Positions 31,908-40,265 of a stretch of DNA of 64,000 bases are shown here, in pieces. The notes below the pieces were generated by a model, which was not told the DNA's origin, searched no databases, and saw nothing but the letters and a program-made list of their open reading frames with translations. The stretch lies in contig JANNSU010000074.1 in assembly GCA_031394355.1 (NCBI GenBank), positions 62,001-126,000 of the forward strand. The letters are read 5' to 3'. The stretch comes from JAEUMY01 sp031394355 (GTDB lineage Bacteria; Pseudomonadota; Gammaproteobacteria; Burkholderiales; Usitatibacteraceae). The translations under genes and the position numbers were made by a program. Numbering within the stretch: the first letter of the stretch is position 1; each line of letters opens with the position of its first letter.

Positions 31908-34826
31908 ATGAAACCCGGCGAACACAAAACCGTCCAAGTCCGAATCCTCGGCTACGCCGAGGCCATCGGCTGGACCTTTGTGCCGCGTGAAGAGGCCGAG
32001 CGCCGACGCGGCTTTGACCCGGAAGTCGCACCCGCCGACCGCGCCAAGAACCGTTCCCTGTTCTTTGACGCCCTGCTTGGCGCGAAGGTCCGCGAATTCA
32101 ACCCTCGCTACGCCGAAGCCGAGGGCGCTTTGCTTGGGCAGTTCCGCCATCTCCACACCGACATCTACGGCAACCGCGAATTCGTCGAGCACCTGCGCAA
32201 CCGGGGCAAGTTCTTCGACCATGAGGAAAAGCGCGAACGTGACCTGATCCTGATCGATTACGACAATCCGGAGCGAAACGTTTTTGAGGTGACCGAGGAG
32301 TGGGCATTTCACAACGGCCACTACGGCACACGGGAGGATGTGGTTTTTCTCATCAACGGCATCCCGGTGCTGGTGATCGAGTGCAAGAACGCCAACAAGG
32401 ACGAGGCCATTGCCCTGGGGGTGGACCAGATCCGCCGTTATCACCGCGAGACGCCCGAGCTGTTTGTGTCGCAGCAGCTCTTTACCGCTACCGATGCCAT
32501 CGGCTTTTCCTACGGGGTGAGCTGGAACACGGTGCGGCGGAACATCTTCAATTGGAAGGATGTGGAGGTCGGCAAGCTGGAGGCCAAGGTGAAGAGCTTC
32601 TGCGCCATCCCGCAGGTGCTCGCCTTCCTGAAGGACTACATCGTCTTTGCCGAGAAAGACGAGGAGCTGAACAAGTACATCCTGCGCCAGCACCAGACCG
32701 GCGCGGTGGAGGCGGCCGTCAGCCGCGCCTTGGACACGAAGCGCACGCGTGGCCTCGTCTGGCACACCCAGGGCAGCGGCAAGACCTTCACCATGATCAA
32801 GACAGCCGAGCGGCTATTCCGCGCGCCCGAGGCAGACAAGCCGACGGTGCTGCTGATGATCGACCGCAATGAGCTGGAAGACCAGATTCTCAAGAACCTT
32901 GCAGCGCTGGGCCTGGGCAATTTGGAGCATGCCAGCAGCATTGCGCGGCTCAACCAGCTGCTCCGCGACGACTATCGCGGCATCATCGTGACGATGATCC
33001 ACAAGTTCCGCGACATGCCGGCGGACTTGAACCTGCGGTCGAACATCTATGTGCTGATTGATGAAGCCCACCGCACCACCGGTGGCGACCTAGGCAACTT
33101 CCTGATGGCCGGCCTGCCGAATGCGACCTTCATCGGCTTCACCGGCACGCCGGTGGACAAGACGGTGTTTGGCAAGGGCACCTTCAAGACCTTCGGCTGC
33201 GAAGATGACCAGGGCTACCTGCACAAATATTCCATCGCCGACAGCATTGATGACGGCACCACGCTGCCGCTGTATTACCAGCTCGCCCCCAACGAGATGT
33301 TGGTGCCGCACGAAACGCTGGACAAGGAGTTTCTGTCGCTGGCCGAGGCAGAGGGCGTGGCCGACATCGAGGAGCTGAACAAAATTCTTGAGCGGGCGGT
33401 GAACCTGAAGAACTTCCTCAAGGGTAAGGAGCGCATCGACGAAGTGGCGAAGTTCGTCGCTGCGCACTACCGCGAGAATGTCGAGCCGCTGGGCTATAAG
33501 GCTTTCCTCGTCGGCGTGGACCGTGAGGCTTGTGCGCAGTACAAGCACGCGCTGGACCAATACCTGCCCTGCGAATATTCGCAAGTGGTCTACACCGGCA
33601 GCAACAACGATTCCGAGCTTCTGAAGGAATTTCACCTTGACCCGAAGAAGGAGCGGCAAGTCCGCAAGAGCTTTGGCAAGCTGGATCAGCAACCCAAAAT
33701 CTTGATCGTCACCGAGAAACTGCTAACCGGCTTTGATGCGCCCGTGCTCTATGCCATGTATCTCGACAAGCCGATGCGTGACCACACGCTGCTGCAGGCC
33801 ATCGCCCGCGTGAACCGCCCGTACGAGAACGAGGCGCAGGAGATGGTCAAGCCCCACGGCTTCGTGCTGGATTTCGTCGGCATCTTCGACAAGCTGGAAA
33901 AGGCACTGGCCTTCGACAGCGACGAGATCAACGCCATCGTCAAAGACCTGAAGCTGCTGAAGGTGCTGTTCAAGAACAAGATGGAGTCGAAGGCCCCGGC
34001 CTACCTGGACCTGATCGAGCGCAACTTCAACGACAAGGATGTCGACACCCTCATCGAACACTTTCGCGATCCGGAGCGCCGCAAGGAATTCTTCAAGGAG
34101 TACAAAGAGATCGAGATGCTCTACGAGATCATCTCGCCTGATGCCTTCATGCACCCCTTCATTGACGATTACAGAACGCTATCTGCGATCTATCAAGTTG
34201 TCCGCAAGGCGTACACCAAAACCGTGATGGTCGACCGCGAGTTTCAGGCCAAGACCAATCATCTGGTGCAGCAACAGGTTGGCAGCTATGGCGTGGGCAC
34301 GTTGGGCGAGATTGTCGCGATTGATGGCAACACGATCGAGCTCATCAAGAACAAGAGCGGTGGGGATGGCACCAAGGTCATCAACCTGATCAAGAGCATC
34401 GAGAAGTTGGCCGAGGAAAGTAGCGACGATCCTTTCCTCATCGCCATGGCTGAGCGTGCAAGGCTGGTGCAAGAGAGCTTCGAGAGCCGCCAGACCAGCA
34501 CTGCCGAGGCGTTGGCTGAACTGTTACGCGAGGTGGAAGGCAACGAAGCCAGAAAGAAAGAGCAGGCTGAAAAGGCTTTCGATGGGCTGACCTACTTTGT
34601 CTATCGCAGTCTTCTGGATGCGAATATTCGCAATGCCGAAGTCGTCAGCCGCAAGATTCGATACGCCTTCACCGAGTATCCAAACTGGAAGCGAAGCGAA
34701 AATGAACTGCGCGAGTTGCGCAAGAAGGTCACGTTCGCCATCTTTGCCGAGACCGATGATCTGGAGCGCGTGACCGCCATGGTGGATGAGTTGTTCACCC
34801 TGCTGGAAAAGGCGAATCGGATTTAG
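31908..34826 (+). CDS. hsdR: Type I restriction endonuclease subunit HsdR
   Basis: A 972-residue restriction and translocation subunit. Domain order: N-terminal nuclease domain with the PD-(D/E)xK core (VFLINGIPVLVIECKN, about 150-165), superfamily 2 motor with Walker A TQGSGKTFTM (about 288), DEAH-box VLIDEAHRTTGG (about 385), motif III FTGTPVD, later TEKLLTGFDAPVLYAMYLDKP and QAIARVNRPY, then a helical C-terminal region for binding HsdM. The ATG at 31908 follows hipA by 10 bases. It carries two in-frame copies of the GCGAATATTCGC palindrome (33571 as Cys-Glu-Tyr-Ser, 34620 as Ala-Asn-Ile-Arg), the only ones in the island. Confidence 0.94.
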   Translation: MKPGEHKTVQVRILGYAEAIGWTFVPREEAERRRGFDPEVAPADRAKNRSLFFDALLGAKVREFNPRYAEAEGALLGQFRHLHTDIYGNREFVEHLRNRGKFFDHEEKRERDLILIDYDNPERNVFEVTEEWAFHNGHYGTREDVVFLINGIPVLVIECKNANKDEAIALGVDQIRRYHRETPELFVSQQLFTATDAIGFSYGVSWNTVRRNIFNWKDVEVGKLEAKVKSFCAIPQVLAFLKDYIVFAEKDEELNKYILRQHQTGAVEAAVSRALDTKRTRGLVWHTQGSGKTFTMIKTAERLFRAPEADKPTVLLMIDRNELEDQILKNLAALGLGNLEHASSIARLNQLLRDDYRGIIVTMIHKFRDMPADLNLRSNIYVLIDEAHRTTGGDLGNFLMAGLPNATFIGFTGTPVDKTVFGKGTFKTFGCEDDQGYLHKYSIADSIDDGTTLPLYYQLAPNEMLVPHETLDKEFLSLAEAEGVADIEELNKILERAVNLKNFLKGKERIDEVAKFVAAHYRENVEPLGYKAFLVGVDREACAQYKHALDQYLPCEYSQVVYTGSNNDSELLKEFHLDPKKERQVRKSFGKLDQQPKILIVTEKLLTGFDAPVLYAMYLDKPMRDHTLLQAIARVNRPYENEAQEMVKPHGFVLDFVGIFDKLEKALAFDSDEINAIVKDLKLLKVLFKNKMESKAPAYLDLIERNFNDKDVDTLIEHFRDPERRKEFFKEYKEIEMLYEIISPDAFMHPFIDDYRTLSAIYQVVRKAYTKTVMVDREFQAKTNHLVQQQVGSYGVGTLGEIVAIDGNTIELIKNKSGGDGTKVINLIKSIEKLAEESSDDPFLIAMAERARLVQESFESRQTSTAEALAELLREVEGNEARKKEQAEKAFDGLTYFVYRSLLDANIRNAEVVSRKIRYAFTEYPNWKRSENELRELRKKVTFAIFAETDDLERVTAMVDELFTLLEKANRI
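33571..33582. repeat. GCGAATATTCGC palindrome, copy 11
   Basis: Perfect copy inside hsdR, read as the Cys-Glu-Tyr-Ser frame. Confidence 0.9.
34620..34631. repeat. GCGAATATTCGC palindrome, copy 12
   Basis: Perfect copy near the 3' end of hsdR, read as Ala-Asn-Ile-Arg; the last one before a gap of 13.7 kb. Confidence 0.9.
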
Positions 34827-34830
34827 CGCG

Positions 34831-35151
34831 ATGAAGGCAAGCGATCATAAAGGCGAGTTCAAACAGCGCGTTCGCCACTGGGCCGAAAAGCTGGGCGTGA
34901 AAGTGGTCTGGCTGGGGGTTCGCCCGATGCGCAACAAATGGGCTTCTTGTTCCACCGCCGGCCATTTGAATTTCAGCGATGAGCTTCCTCTTCTGAATGC
35001 CAAGCTTTGGGACTACGTCATCGTGCACGAGCTGCTGCATTTCTTTGTGCCGAACCATGGAAAACTCTGGAAGAGCCTGATGCGCGCGCACTTGGGTGAC
35101 TACGAGATTCAGGAAGCGGAATTGAGACGAGTGGGGCAGATCAGTTACTAG
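34831..35151 (+). CDS. YgjP-like (DUF45) zinc metallopeptidase
   Basis: A 106-residue minimal member of the YgjP/DUF45 metallopeptidase family. It carries the zinc motif VIVHELLHFFVPNHGKLW: His66 and His70 of HExxH with catalytic Glu67, then His76 as third ligand. The RPMRNKWASCS segment before it is also typical. It starts 4 bases after the hsdR stop, and genes of this type commonly sit beside hsdR, so it probably belongs to the RM operon, perhaps controlling subunit turnover (inference). It is shorter than stand-alone YgjP (about 170-230) but the catalytic core is whole. Confidence 0.87.
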   Translation: MKASDHKGEFKQRVRHWAEKLGVKVVWLGVRPMRNKWASCSTAGHLNFSDELPLLNAKLWDYVIVHELLHFFVPNHGKLWKSLMRAHLGDYEIQEAELRRVGQISY

Positions 35152-35153
35152 GG

Positions 35154-35205
35154 CTTCCACAAATCATTGCAAGGTTCGTCGCCCCGGCGAAAGCAGGGGT
35201 CCAGC
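35154..35205. repeat. Dispersed GTCGCCCCGGCGAAAGC repeat, copy 1
   Basis: Starts CTTCCACAAATCATTGCAAG and continues through TTCGTCGCCCCGGCGAAAGC to GGGGTCCAGC. A related copy at 39154-39265 lies within the ole cluster, so both sides of the junction between defence island and ole genes carry it. Confidence 0.75.
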
Positions 35206-35278
35206 TTTTCTGGATAGCGGGACGCAGGAAGGAAGTCGGCTTTGAGTGAGTGTAGAAAACTTCACAGGGAGACTGCAG

Positions 35279-35563
35279 ATGTCGAAGGATCTGATGTTGC
35301 GTTGCCACCAGCGGGTCGAATACGTGGTGGAAGGCGGTCGAGAAAAGCGCTGGAAAGAAGTACCAGTGTCACTTGCTCTTGATGCCACACCCGACAACAT
35401 TCGCTGCATGCATTGCCACGGCGCTGTCCAGATTCATCGGCAGCGGGAGCCCAACGGCCCGCAGGATCATGTTGAGCACAAGCTGCGCCAAGACTCGGAG
35501 GGTTGCAGAGGCGGCGTTTATTATGATGGAAACCACCGGCTGTCTGGCTTTCCTATTTTGTAA
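35279..35563 (+). CDS. Small Cys/His-containing hypothetical protein
   Basis: A 94-residue protein. The ATG at 35279 follows AGGGAGA with a good spacer; an in-frame start at 35246 has none. It contains RCHQR near the start, then NIRCMHCHGAVQIH (a C-x-x-C-x-G zinc-ribbon-like knuckle, about residues 39-51), DHVEHKL and a later Cys near 74. Such C/H spacing suggests a small zinc-binding fold, possibly DNA-binding, but I know no family. It lies behind the RM locus in the same orientation, separated by a dispersed repeat. Confidence 0.6.
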   Translation: MSKDLMLRCHQRVEYVVEGGREKRWKEVPVSLALDATPDNIRCMHCHGAVQIHRQREPNGPQDHVEHKLRQDSEGCRGGVYYDGNHRLSGFPIL

Positions 35564-35706
35564 GACGCACGCAGTGTGTGGTTCGTCTTGCAGCGAAGCA
35601 ACTGGAGACATTCGCCTCATCGTCATCTCCATATTGCCGATCACCGACAGGATGGTTGAGTACCTACCTCAGATTCACTCAATCCTAATCCAACAAAGGA
35701 ACGCAC

Positions 35707-36321
35707 ATGCGCAGGCCTCAGTCTGTTGACTCACTGGAAAGTCTCGGTCGAGTGAGGTTGTCGCGCAACTTCTTCATGCGTGACTTCATGTACAGCGAGA
35801 TCGCCAACTTCTATGGTGTGCCCAACATTCCTGAGGATCCTGATCTAGCAGTTGAGGTCGGCAAGGCGCTCTGTGAGCAACTGCTTGAGCCGCTTCAATC
35901 CACCTTCGGGCGGGTTGCCATCCGATCCGCTTACCGATCTTGTGCCGTGAACCAATTGGGCAACGAAAAAAAGCACAACTGCGGGTCCAACGAGAGCAAC
36001 TACTCCGCGCACATTTGGGACAAACCCGATGCGCAAGGGAACAAGGGCGCAATGGCTTGCGTTGTCCTGCCCTGGTTCACTGACAGGTACGAGCAAGGCG
36101 CAGATTGGCGCAGCCTGGCATATTGGATTCACGATCATCTTCCATACAGTCAACTGCAGTTCTTTCCCAAGCTTTGCGCCTTCAACATCGGGTGGCAGGA
36201 AAAGCCAGCCAGATCCATCTATAGCTACATTGATCCCAAGGGCAACTTGCTGCGCGAAGGGCAAGCAGAAAAGGGTCGATACGCAGAACTGTATGCCGAT
36301 TTTCCTCGGTTGCAGATTTAG
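35707..36321 (+). CDS. Conserved hypothetical protein, possible peptidase M15-like fold
   Basis: A 204-residue protein. AAGGAAC lies just before the ATG at 35707. It has a conserved-looking core: FFMRDFMYSEIANFYGVPNIPEDPDL near the N-terminus, LLEPLQSTFGRVAIRSAYRS (the IRSAYRS phrase resembles the substrate-side Arg/Ser motif of M15 D,D-peptidases and hedgehog-like folds), then SAHIWDKPDAQG, a stretch with VVLPWFTDRYEQGADWRSLAYWIHDHLPYSQLQFF and a C-terminal half with GWQEKP. A His-x-x-Asp zinc set is not fully clear (SAHIWD, WIHDHLPYS). No signal peptide is present, so a cell-wall role is doubtful; an accessory role in the island is possible. Confidence 0.6.
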   Translation: MRRPQSVDSLESLGRVRLSRNFFMRDFMYSEIANFYGVPNIPEDPDLAVEVGKALCEQLLEPLQSTFGRVAIRSAYRSCAVNQLGNEKKHNCGSNESNYSAHIWDKPDAQGNKGAMACVVLPWFTDRYEQGADWRSLAYWIHDHLPYSQLQFFPKLCAFNIGWQEKPARSIYSYIDPKGNLLREGQAEKGRYAELYADFPRLQI

Positions 36322-36395
36322 TATGAGGAAATCGCCGCGCACTTCAGAAGCTTGATAATTGGGGACAGACTGAGCCGCCCTATTTTTAATGGCCG

Positions 36396-37391
36396 CTATC
36401 TGTGAAGCGATGTCTGAAGTGAGCTCTTTAGCCGCGCCAACCCTTCCGCGATCGTGACGGTGGGCACATACCCTAGATCGCGCTTGGCAGCGGATATGTC
36501 ATACCAATGTGCGGTGCCGAGTTGCTTGGCGAGAAAGCGCGTCATCATTGGTTCATCCTTGCGGCCCATCACTCGCCAAACAAACTCCATCACAGCGCCG
36601 ACGAGATAGGCCGCGCCGGGCGAAATGAATTTGTTGCACGGTGGCATTCCGCCCGCGGCGAGAATGCCGTTGACCAGATCGCATTGGCGCATCGGCTCGT
36701 CTTGCGAAATGAAATAAGCCCGTCCCGCACATGGTGCACCGGGCACCAGACGATCGAGCGCCAGCAGATGCGCGCTGACCGCGTTGTCGATATACACCGA
36801 ATCGATCTTCTTGATGCCGCCGCCGACCAGACGCAATCGTCCGGCACGGCCACGCGCGAGGATACGTGCTGTCAGTTGCGGATCATTCGGTCCCCAGATC
36901 AAATGCGGCCGCAACGCGACGGTCGCGAGCGTCGGGCCGTTTGCGCCAAGCACCATCGATTCGGCTTCGGCTTTGGTGGCCGGATACGCGGTATCAAAGT
37001 GCGTCGCCAGTGGCGCGCTTTCGTCGACACCTTCTACGTCGCCGCCAGCGTGAATCACGGATGGCGTGCTGGTATGGACCAATCGTTGAATGCCGTGGAC
37101 ACGACACGCCTCGATGACATGTCGCGTGCCGACAACATTGGCCTGGTAGTAGTCGTCGTATGCGCCCCAGACACCCGCCTTGGCACCGATATGCATCACC
37201 GCATCGCAACCCGTGGCGGCTTCCAGCACGGCTCGCGAATCAGCCAGATCGCCTCGCACCACGTCCACACCGAGCGCGCGCAACTGCGGCGCGTCACTGC
37301 GCTGCAGGCTGCGTACTTTTTCACCGCGCGCGATGAGCTGCCGCACCACCGCGCCCCCCAGAAATCCACTGCCGCCAGTGACCAGAATCAT
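36396..37391 (-). CDS. oleD: OleD, NADPH-dependent 2-alkyl-3-ketoacid reductase
   Basis: A 331-residue short-chain/extended dehydrogenase of the 3-beta-HSD-like group. Seen: TGGSGFLGGAVV (dinucleotide-binding G-x-x-G-x-x-G, residues 5-12), DLADS, and YPATKAEAE with the catalytic Tyr-x-x-x-Lys pair near 141-145. In olefin synthesis OleD reduces the 2-alkyl-3-ketoacid made by OleA to the 2-alkyl-3-hydroxyacid. It is last in the operon and overlaps oleC by 4 bases (ATGA). The assignment rests on the complete oleABCD set; alone it would be called NAD-dependent epimerase/dehydratase. Confidence 0.9.
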   Translation of the reverse strand: MILVTGGSGFLGGAVVRQLIARGEKVRSLQRSDAPQLRALGVDVVRGDLADSRAVLEAATGCDAVMHIGAKAGVWGAYDDYYQANVVGTRHVIEACRVHGIQRLVHTSTPSVIHAGGDVEGVDESAPLATHFDTAYPATKAEAESMVLGANGPTLATVALRPHLIWGPNDPQLTARILARGRAGRLRLVGGGIKKIDSVYIDNAVSAHLLALDRLVPGAPCAGRAYFISQDEPMRQCDLVNGILAAGGMPPCNKFISPGAAYLVGAVMEFVWRVMGRKDEPMMTRFLAKQLGTAHWYDISAAKRDLGYVPTVTIAEGLARLKSSLQTSLHR

Positions 37392-39136
37392 GCGAGCCTC
37401 GCCTGCGCCCAGACCGCCAATTTTTCGCGGCCGATCTTGGCGTTGTGACGGATATCCACCGGGAAGCCCGGGTGAATCAGAAAATGGGCAATGCCTTTGG
37501 TGTGCTCAAACTTTGCCCCGATCGACTTCAGTTGGTCGAATAGTTCGTGTTCCGACAGCACGTGCTTTCCACTCGTCTCAGGATCAAGTTCGACGCAAAG
37601 CACCGCTACCCTTGTGCCGCCTACCTTTGTACCGCCTACCGTTGCACCAACCAGCGCGGTGCGGAACACCGCCATGTGAGTGTTGAACACTTCCTCAACC
37701 GGCGCGGAATACAGCGTGACGCCGCTCAGTTCCACACGGTGCGATTTGCGTCCGCAAAACCAGAGCCGACCCGCCTCGTCGAAGTAACCAACATCTCCCA
37801 TCCGATGCACGATCAGGCCATCGCGGTTGATCTTTGCTTCGATCGTTGCCTCTGGCCGACCGATATACATCGTCGTCACGGTGGGTCCGGCAACGGTGAT
37901 TTCACCGATCTCTCCGACCGGCAGTTCGCGCACGTGCGCCCAATCCGGGATGGGCTCATCGGTGATGGCAATGATGCGGACATCATTCGGCACCACCACA
38001 CGGCCAACGCATACGCCGGCACCGGCATCCGTGCGAGCCCGCGTATCGGCAAGAATTTCGCGGCTGCCGATCGTCGCCACCGGCAGCGCCTCGGTGGCGC
38101 CGTAGGGCGTAAAAATTTCGGCATCAGGCGAGAGCATTTGATGCAGACGCTCGAGTGTGGCTGCCGGTACCGGCGCGCCGGCGGTCAGGATGCGTTTTAC
38201 GGTTGGCCACTTGACGGTGTTGGCGCCGGCGTGCCCAACTACGTTGGCAACTGCGTTGGCGACAGCATGACGGCTCACCGTGGCCAGCAGGGCTGGCGAC
38301 GCAAACACGTTGGTGACGCCCCAGTCGTCAATCGCGTGCTTGATCTTCATCGGGTCAACCTTGGCCGGCCGCGTGAAGTCCATATCGGGAACGATCGTGG
38401 TCATACCCAGCGCGGGATCAAACAGCGCGAACAGCGGAAAAGTCGGCAGATCGATTTCACCTGGCTGGATGTTGTAGGTCTCGCGAATCAATTCGACCTG
38501 TGCTGCGAAGTTGCCGTGGCTGTAGCGAACGCCCTTGGCGATGCCGGTGCTGCCGCTGGTGAACAGAATCGCGGCGGTTTCGTCCGCTGTGGTGGCTTCG
38601 AGAACAGGACTCGCGCCGCCCGTCGTTTCCAGCTGTGCTTCCACCTGCGCAACCACCTTCGCCAGCGTGGTGCCGCCCCAGAACCAACGGGAACCCACCG
38701 TGATACAGATGTGAATCGTCTTGCGGCCCAGCCCGAGCACCACGCGCGCCGCGTGGGCAGCAGGGATGCCGATAAAGGCCTTGGGTTCGGCTTGCGCCAG
38801 GCAGGTCTTGAGCTGCGCGATGCCGAGGCCCGGGTCGATCAGCACCGGCACGATGCCCGCTTTGAAGAGCGCGAAGGTGAGCGCAAAGAAATCAGGGCCG
38901 GGTTTGACCATCAACACGGTACGCATTCCGCGCTTGAGTCCGGCATTGACGAGTCCGGCGGCGATGACGTCGCTCTGCCGATCCAGCTCGGCATACGTTT
39001 GCCGCGAATACGTGCGTTTGCCTTCGGCGTCGAGCCCGGTGGGCAACACCACCGCAAGTGTGTCGGGCTGCTGACGCGCCATCCTCGGCAGGTGCGCCGC
39101 GATGTTACAAAGCCGGGCGTCTCCAGCGTTGCTCAT
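37388..39136 (-). CDS. oleC: OleC, beta-lactone synthetase (AMP-binding family)
   Basis: A 582-residue member of the AMP-dependent synthetase superfamily. Motifs: ILFTSGSTGIAKGVRYSHGN (P-loop-like A3 motif, about 190-208), PYGATEALP (A5), MGDVGYFDEAGRLWFCGRK (A7-A8) and a C-terminal Lys in the HNAKIGREKL segment. OleC uses ATP to turn the 2-alkyl-3-hydroxyacid into a cis-beta-lactone. Two short internal repeats stand out: VGATVGGTKVGGTRV encoded by 15-bp imperfect tandem units near 37605-37645, and AVANAVANVVGHAGANTV. The start at 39136 is the first ATG of the frame. A dispersed repeat separates it from oleB. Confidence 0.9.
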   Translation of the reverse strand: MSNAGDARLCNIAAHLPRMARQQPDTLAVVLPTGLDAEGKRTYSRQTYAELDRQSDVIAAGLVNAGLKRGMRTVLMVKPGPDFFALTFALFKAGIVPVLIDPGLGIAQLKTCLAQAEPKAFIGIPAAHAARVVLGLGRKTIHICITVGSRWFWGGTTLAKVVAQVEAQLETTGGASPVLEATTADETAAILFTSGSTGIAKGVRYSHGNFAAQVELIRETYNIQPGEIDLPTFPLFALFDPALGMTTIVPDMDFTRPAKVDPMKIKHAIDDWGVTNVFASPALLATVSRHAVANAVANVVGHAGANTVKWPTVKRILTAGAPVPAATLERLHQMLSPDAEIFTPYGATEALPVATIGSREILADTRARTDAGAGVCVGRVVVPNDVRIIAITDEPIPDWAHVRELPVGEIGEITVAGPTVTTMYIGRPEATIEAKINRDGLIVHRMGDVGYFDEAGRLWFCGRKSHRVELSGVTLYSAPVEEVFNTHMAVFRTALVGATVGGTKVGGTRVAVLCVELDPETSGKHVLSEHELFDQLKSIGAKFEHTKGIAHFLIHPGFPVDIRHNAKIGREKLAVWAQARLA

Positions 39137-39153
39137 GATGTGGCTTATTGAGG

Positions 39154-39265
39154 ATTCCAGAAATCATTACAAAGTTCGTCGCCCCGGCGAAAGCCGGGGT
39201 CCAGCGGCTTTCGGTCGAACGACACTGGGGCGAAGCATGCCTTCGCGCTTTCGCCGGGACGACAA
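39154..39265. repeat. Dispersed GTCGCCCCGGCGAAAGC repeat between oleB and oleC
   Basis: The left part (TTCCAGAAATCATTACAAAG, TTCGTCGCCCCGGCGAAAGC) matches 35154-35205; the right part (CTTTCGCCGGGACGAC) is the inverted end. It fills the 154-base gap between oleB and oleC and could form a large hairpin in the operon transcript. Confidence 0.75.
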
Positions 39266-39290
39266 TGATCAGTCGTGAATTGCGGAAACA

Positions 39291-40265
39291 TCAATAGTTG
39301 GGGCCGCTGCCATGACCATGGCGAATGAACTGCGTGATCATCGGAATCAGCTCATCGGCGGCGTCTTCGAGCACGTAGTGGCCAGCGTCCGGAATCAAAT
39401 GCACCTTCGCATTGGGCAGATGCTTTTGCCACTGCCGCAAAAAAGCCGCATCAAATACAAAATCCTTGCCACCCCAGCCGATCATGGCGGGCGTGTCCTT
39501 GAAGCGTTGCAGGTTGGCTTCCGCGTGTTTGACGATCGCATAGCCGGCGTCAGCCGGACTCAACGGAATGTCCTGCACAAAGCGCAGTGTCGCAATGCGG
39601 TTCGCCCAGGAGTTGTAGGGTGCGCAATAGGCACGCGCGATGTCGGCGGGCATGCGGTTGCGGCGACAGCCGATCACGGTGGTGCCATAGGCAAAGGCGT
39701 TGAAGCCGCGAACCAGCAGCGTGCCCAACCATGACCGGGTGAGTTTCAGCGGCCATGGGAATGGCTTTTCCGGCGGCAGTGGAAACGCACCCGTATTCAG
39801 AATCACCAGCCGCGCGACTTGCTCAGGATGACGCACCGCCCAGCCCATGCCGATCATGCCGCCCCAATCGTGCATCACCAGCGTGAGTGGTTCTGCAAGC
39901 TTGAGCGACGCAATGAACGCCTCGAGATCGTCGATGCGCTGCTGGAGTATGTAGGCGTAAGCCGTATCGTCCGGCTTATCCGAGAGCCCCATGCCGATAT
40001 GATCCGGCGCGATGCAGCGGTGCGTGCCAGACAGCGCCTTGATGAGGTGGCGATAGTAGAACGACCAAGAAGGATTGCCGTGCAACATCAATACCGGTGC
40101 CACCCCCCCAACCGCCCCCCCGGCCGCGTCATCAACGTAATGCATTATCAGACCAGCGCCACGGTCGAAGTAATGCGGGTGGAACGCGTAGTCAGGATAT
40201 AGCGAGGAGGACGGCGGGTGGGGCGGCCGGGACGGCGGGTGTGACGCCGGATCAGCCGGTGTCAC
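39291..40265 (-). CDS. oleB: OleB, alpha/beta hydrolase (beta-lactone decarboxylase)
   Basis: A 324-residue alpha/beta hydrolase with haloalkane-dehalogenase-like motifs: oxyanion segment LMLHGNPSWSFYYRH, nucleophile Asp133 in VMHDWGGMIGM and catalytic His in IPDAGHYVLED. OleB proteins decarboxylate the cis-beta-lactone to the cis-alkene; they were once listed as dehalogenases because of the Asp nucleophile. The start is a GTG at 40265 overlapping the oleA stop by 4 bases (GTGA). The N-terminal 25 residues are Pro/Ser-rich and extra to the fold. Identification depends on the neighbouring ole genes. Confidence 0.9.
   Translation of the reverse strand: MTPADPASHPPSRPPHPPSSSLYPDYAFHPHYFDRGAGLIMHYVDDAAGGAVGGVAPVLMLHGNPSWSFYYRHLIKALSGTHRCIAPDHIGMGLSDKPDDTAYAYILQQRIDDLEAFIASLKLAEPLTLVMHDWGGMIGMGWAVRHPEQVARLVILNTGAFPLPPEKPFPWPLKLTRSWLGTLLVRGFNAFAYGTTVIGCRRNRMPADIARAYCAPYNSWANRIATLRFVQDIPLSPADAGYAIVKHAEANLQRFKDTPAMIGWGGKDFVFDAAFLRQWQKHLPNAKVHLIPDAGHYVLEDAADELIPMITQFIRHGHGSGPNY

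Noticed and set aside
39291..40265. Haloalkane dehalogenase
   Set aside because: Motifs fit the fold, but the position between oleA and oleC identifies it as OleB, a beta-lactone decarboxylase.
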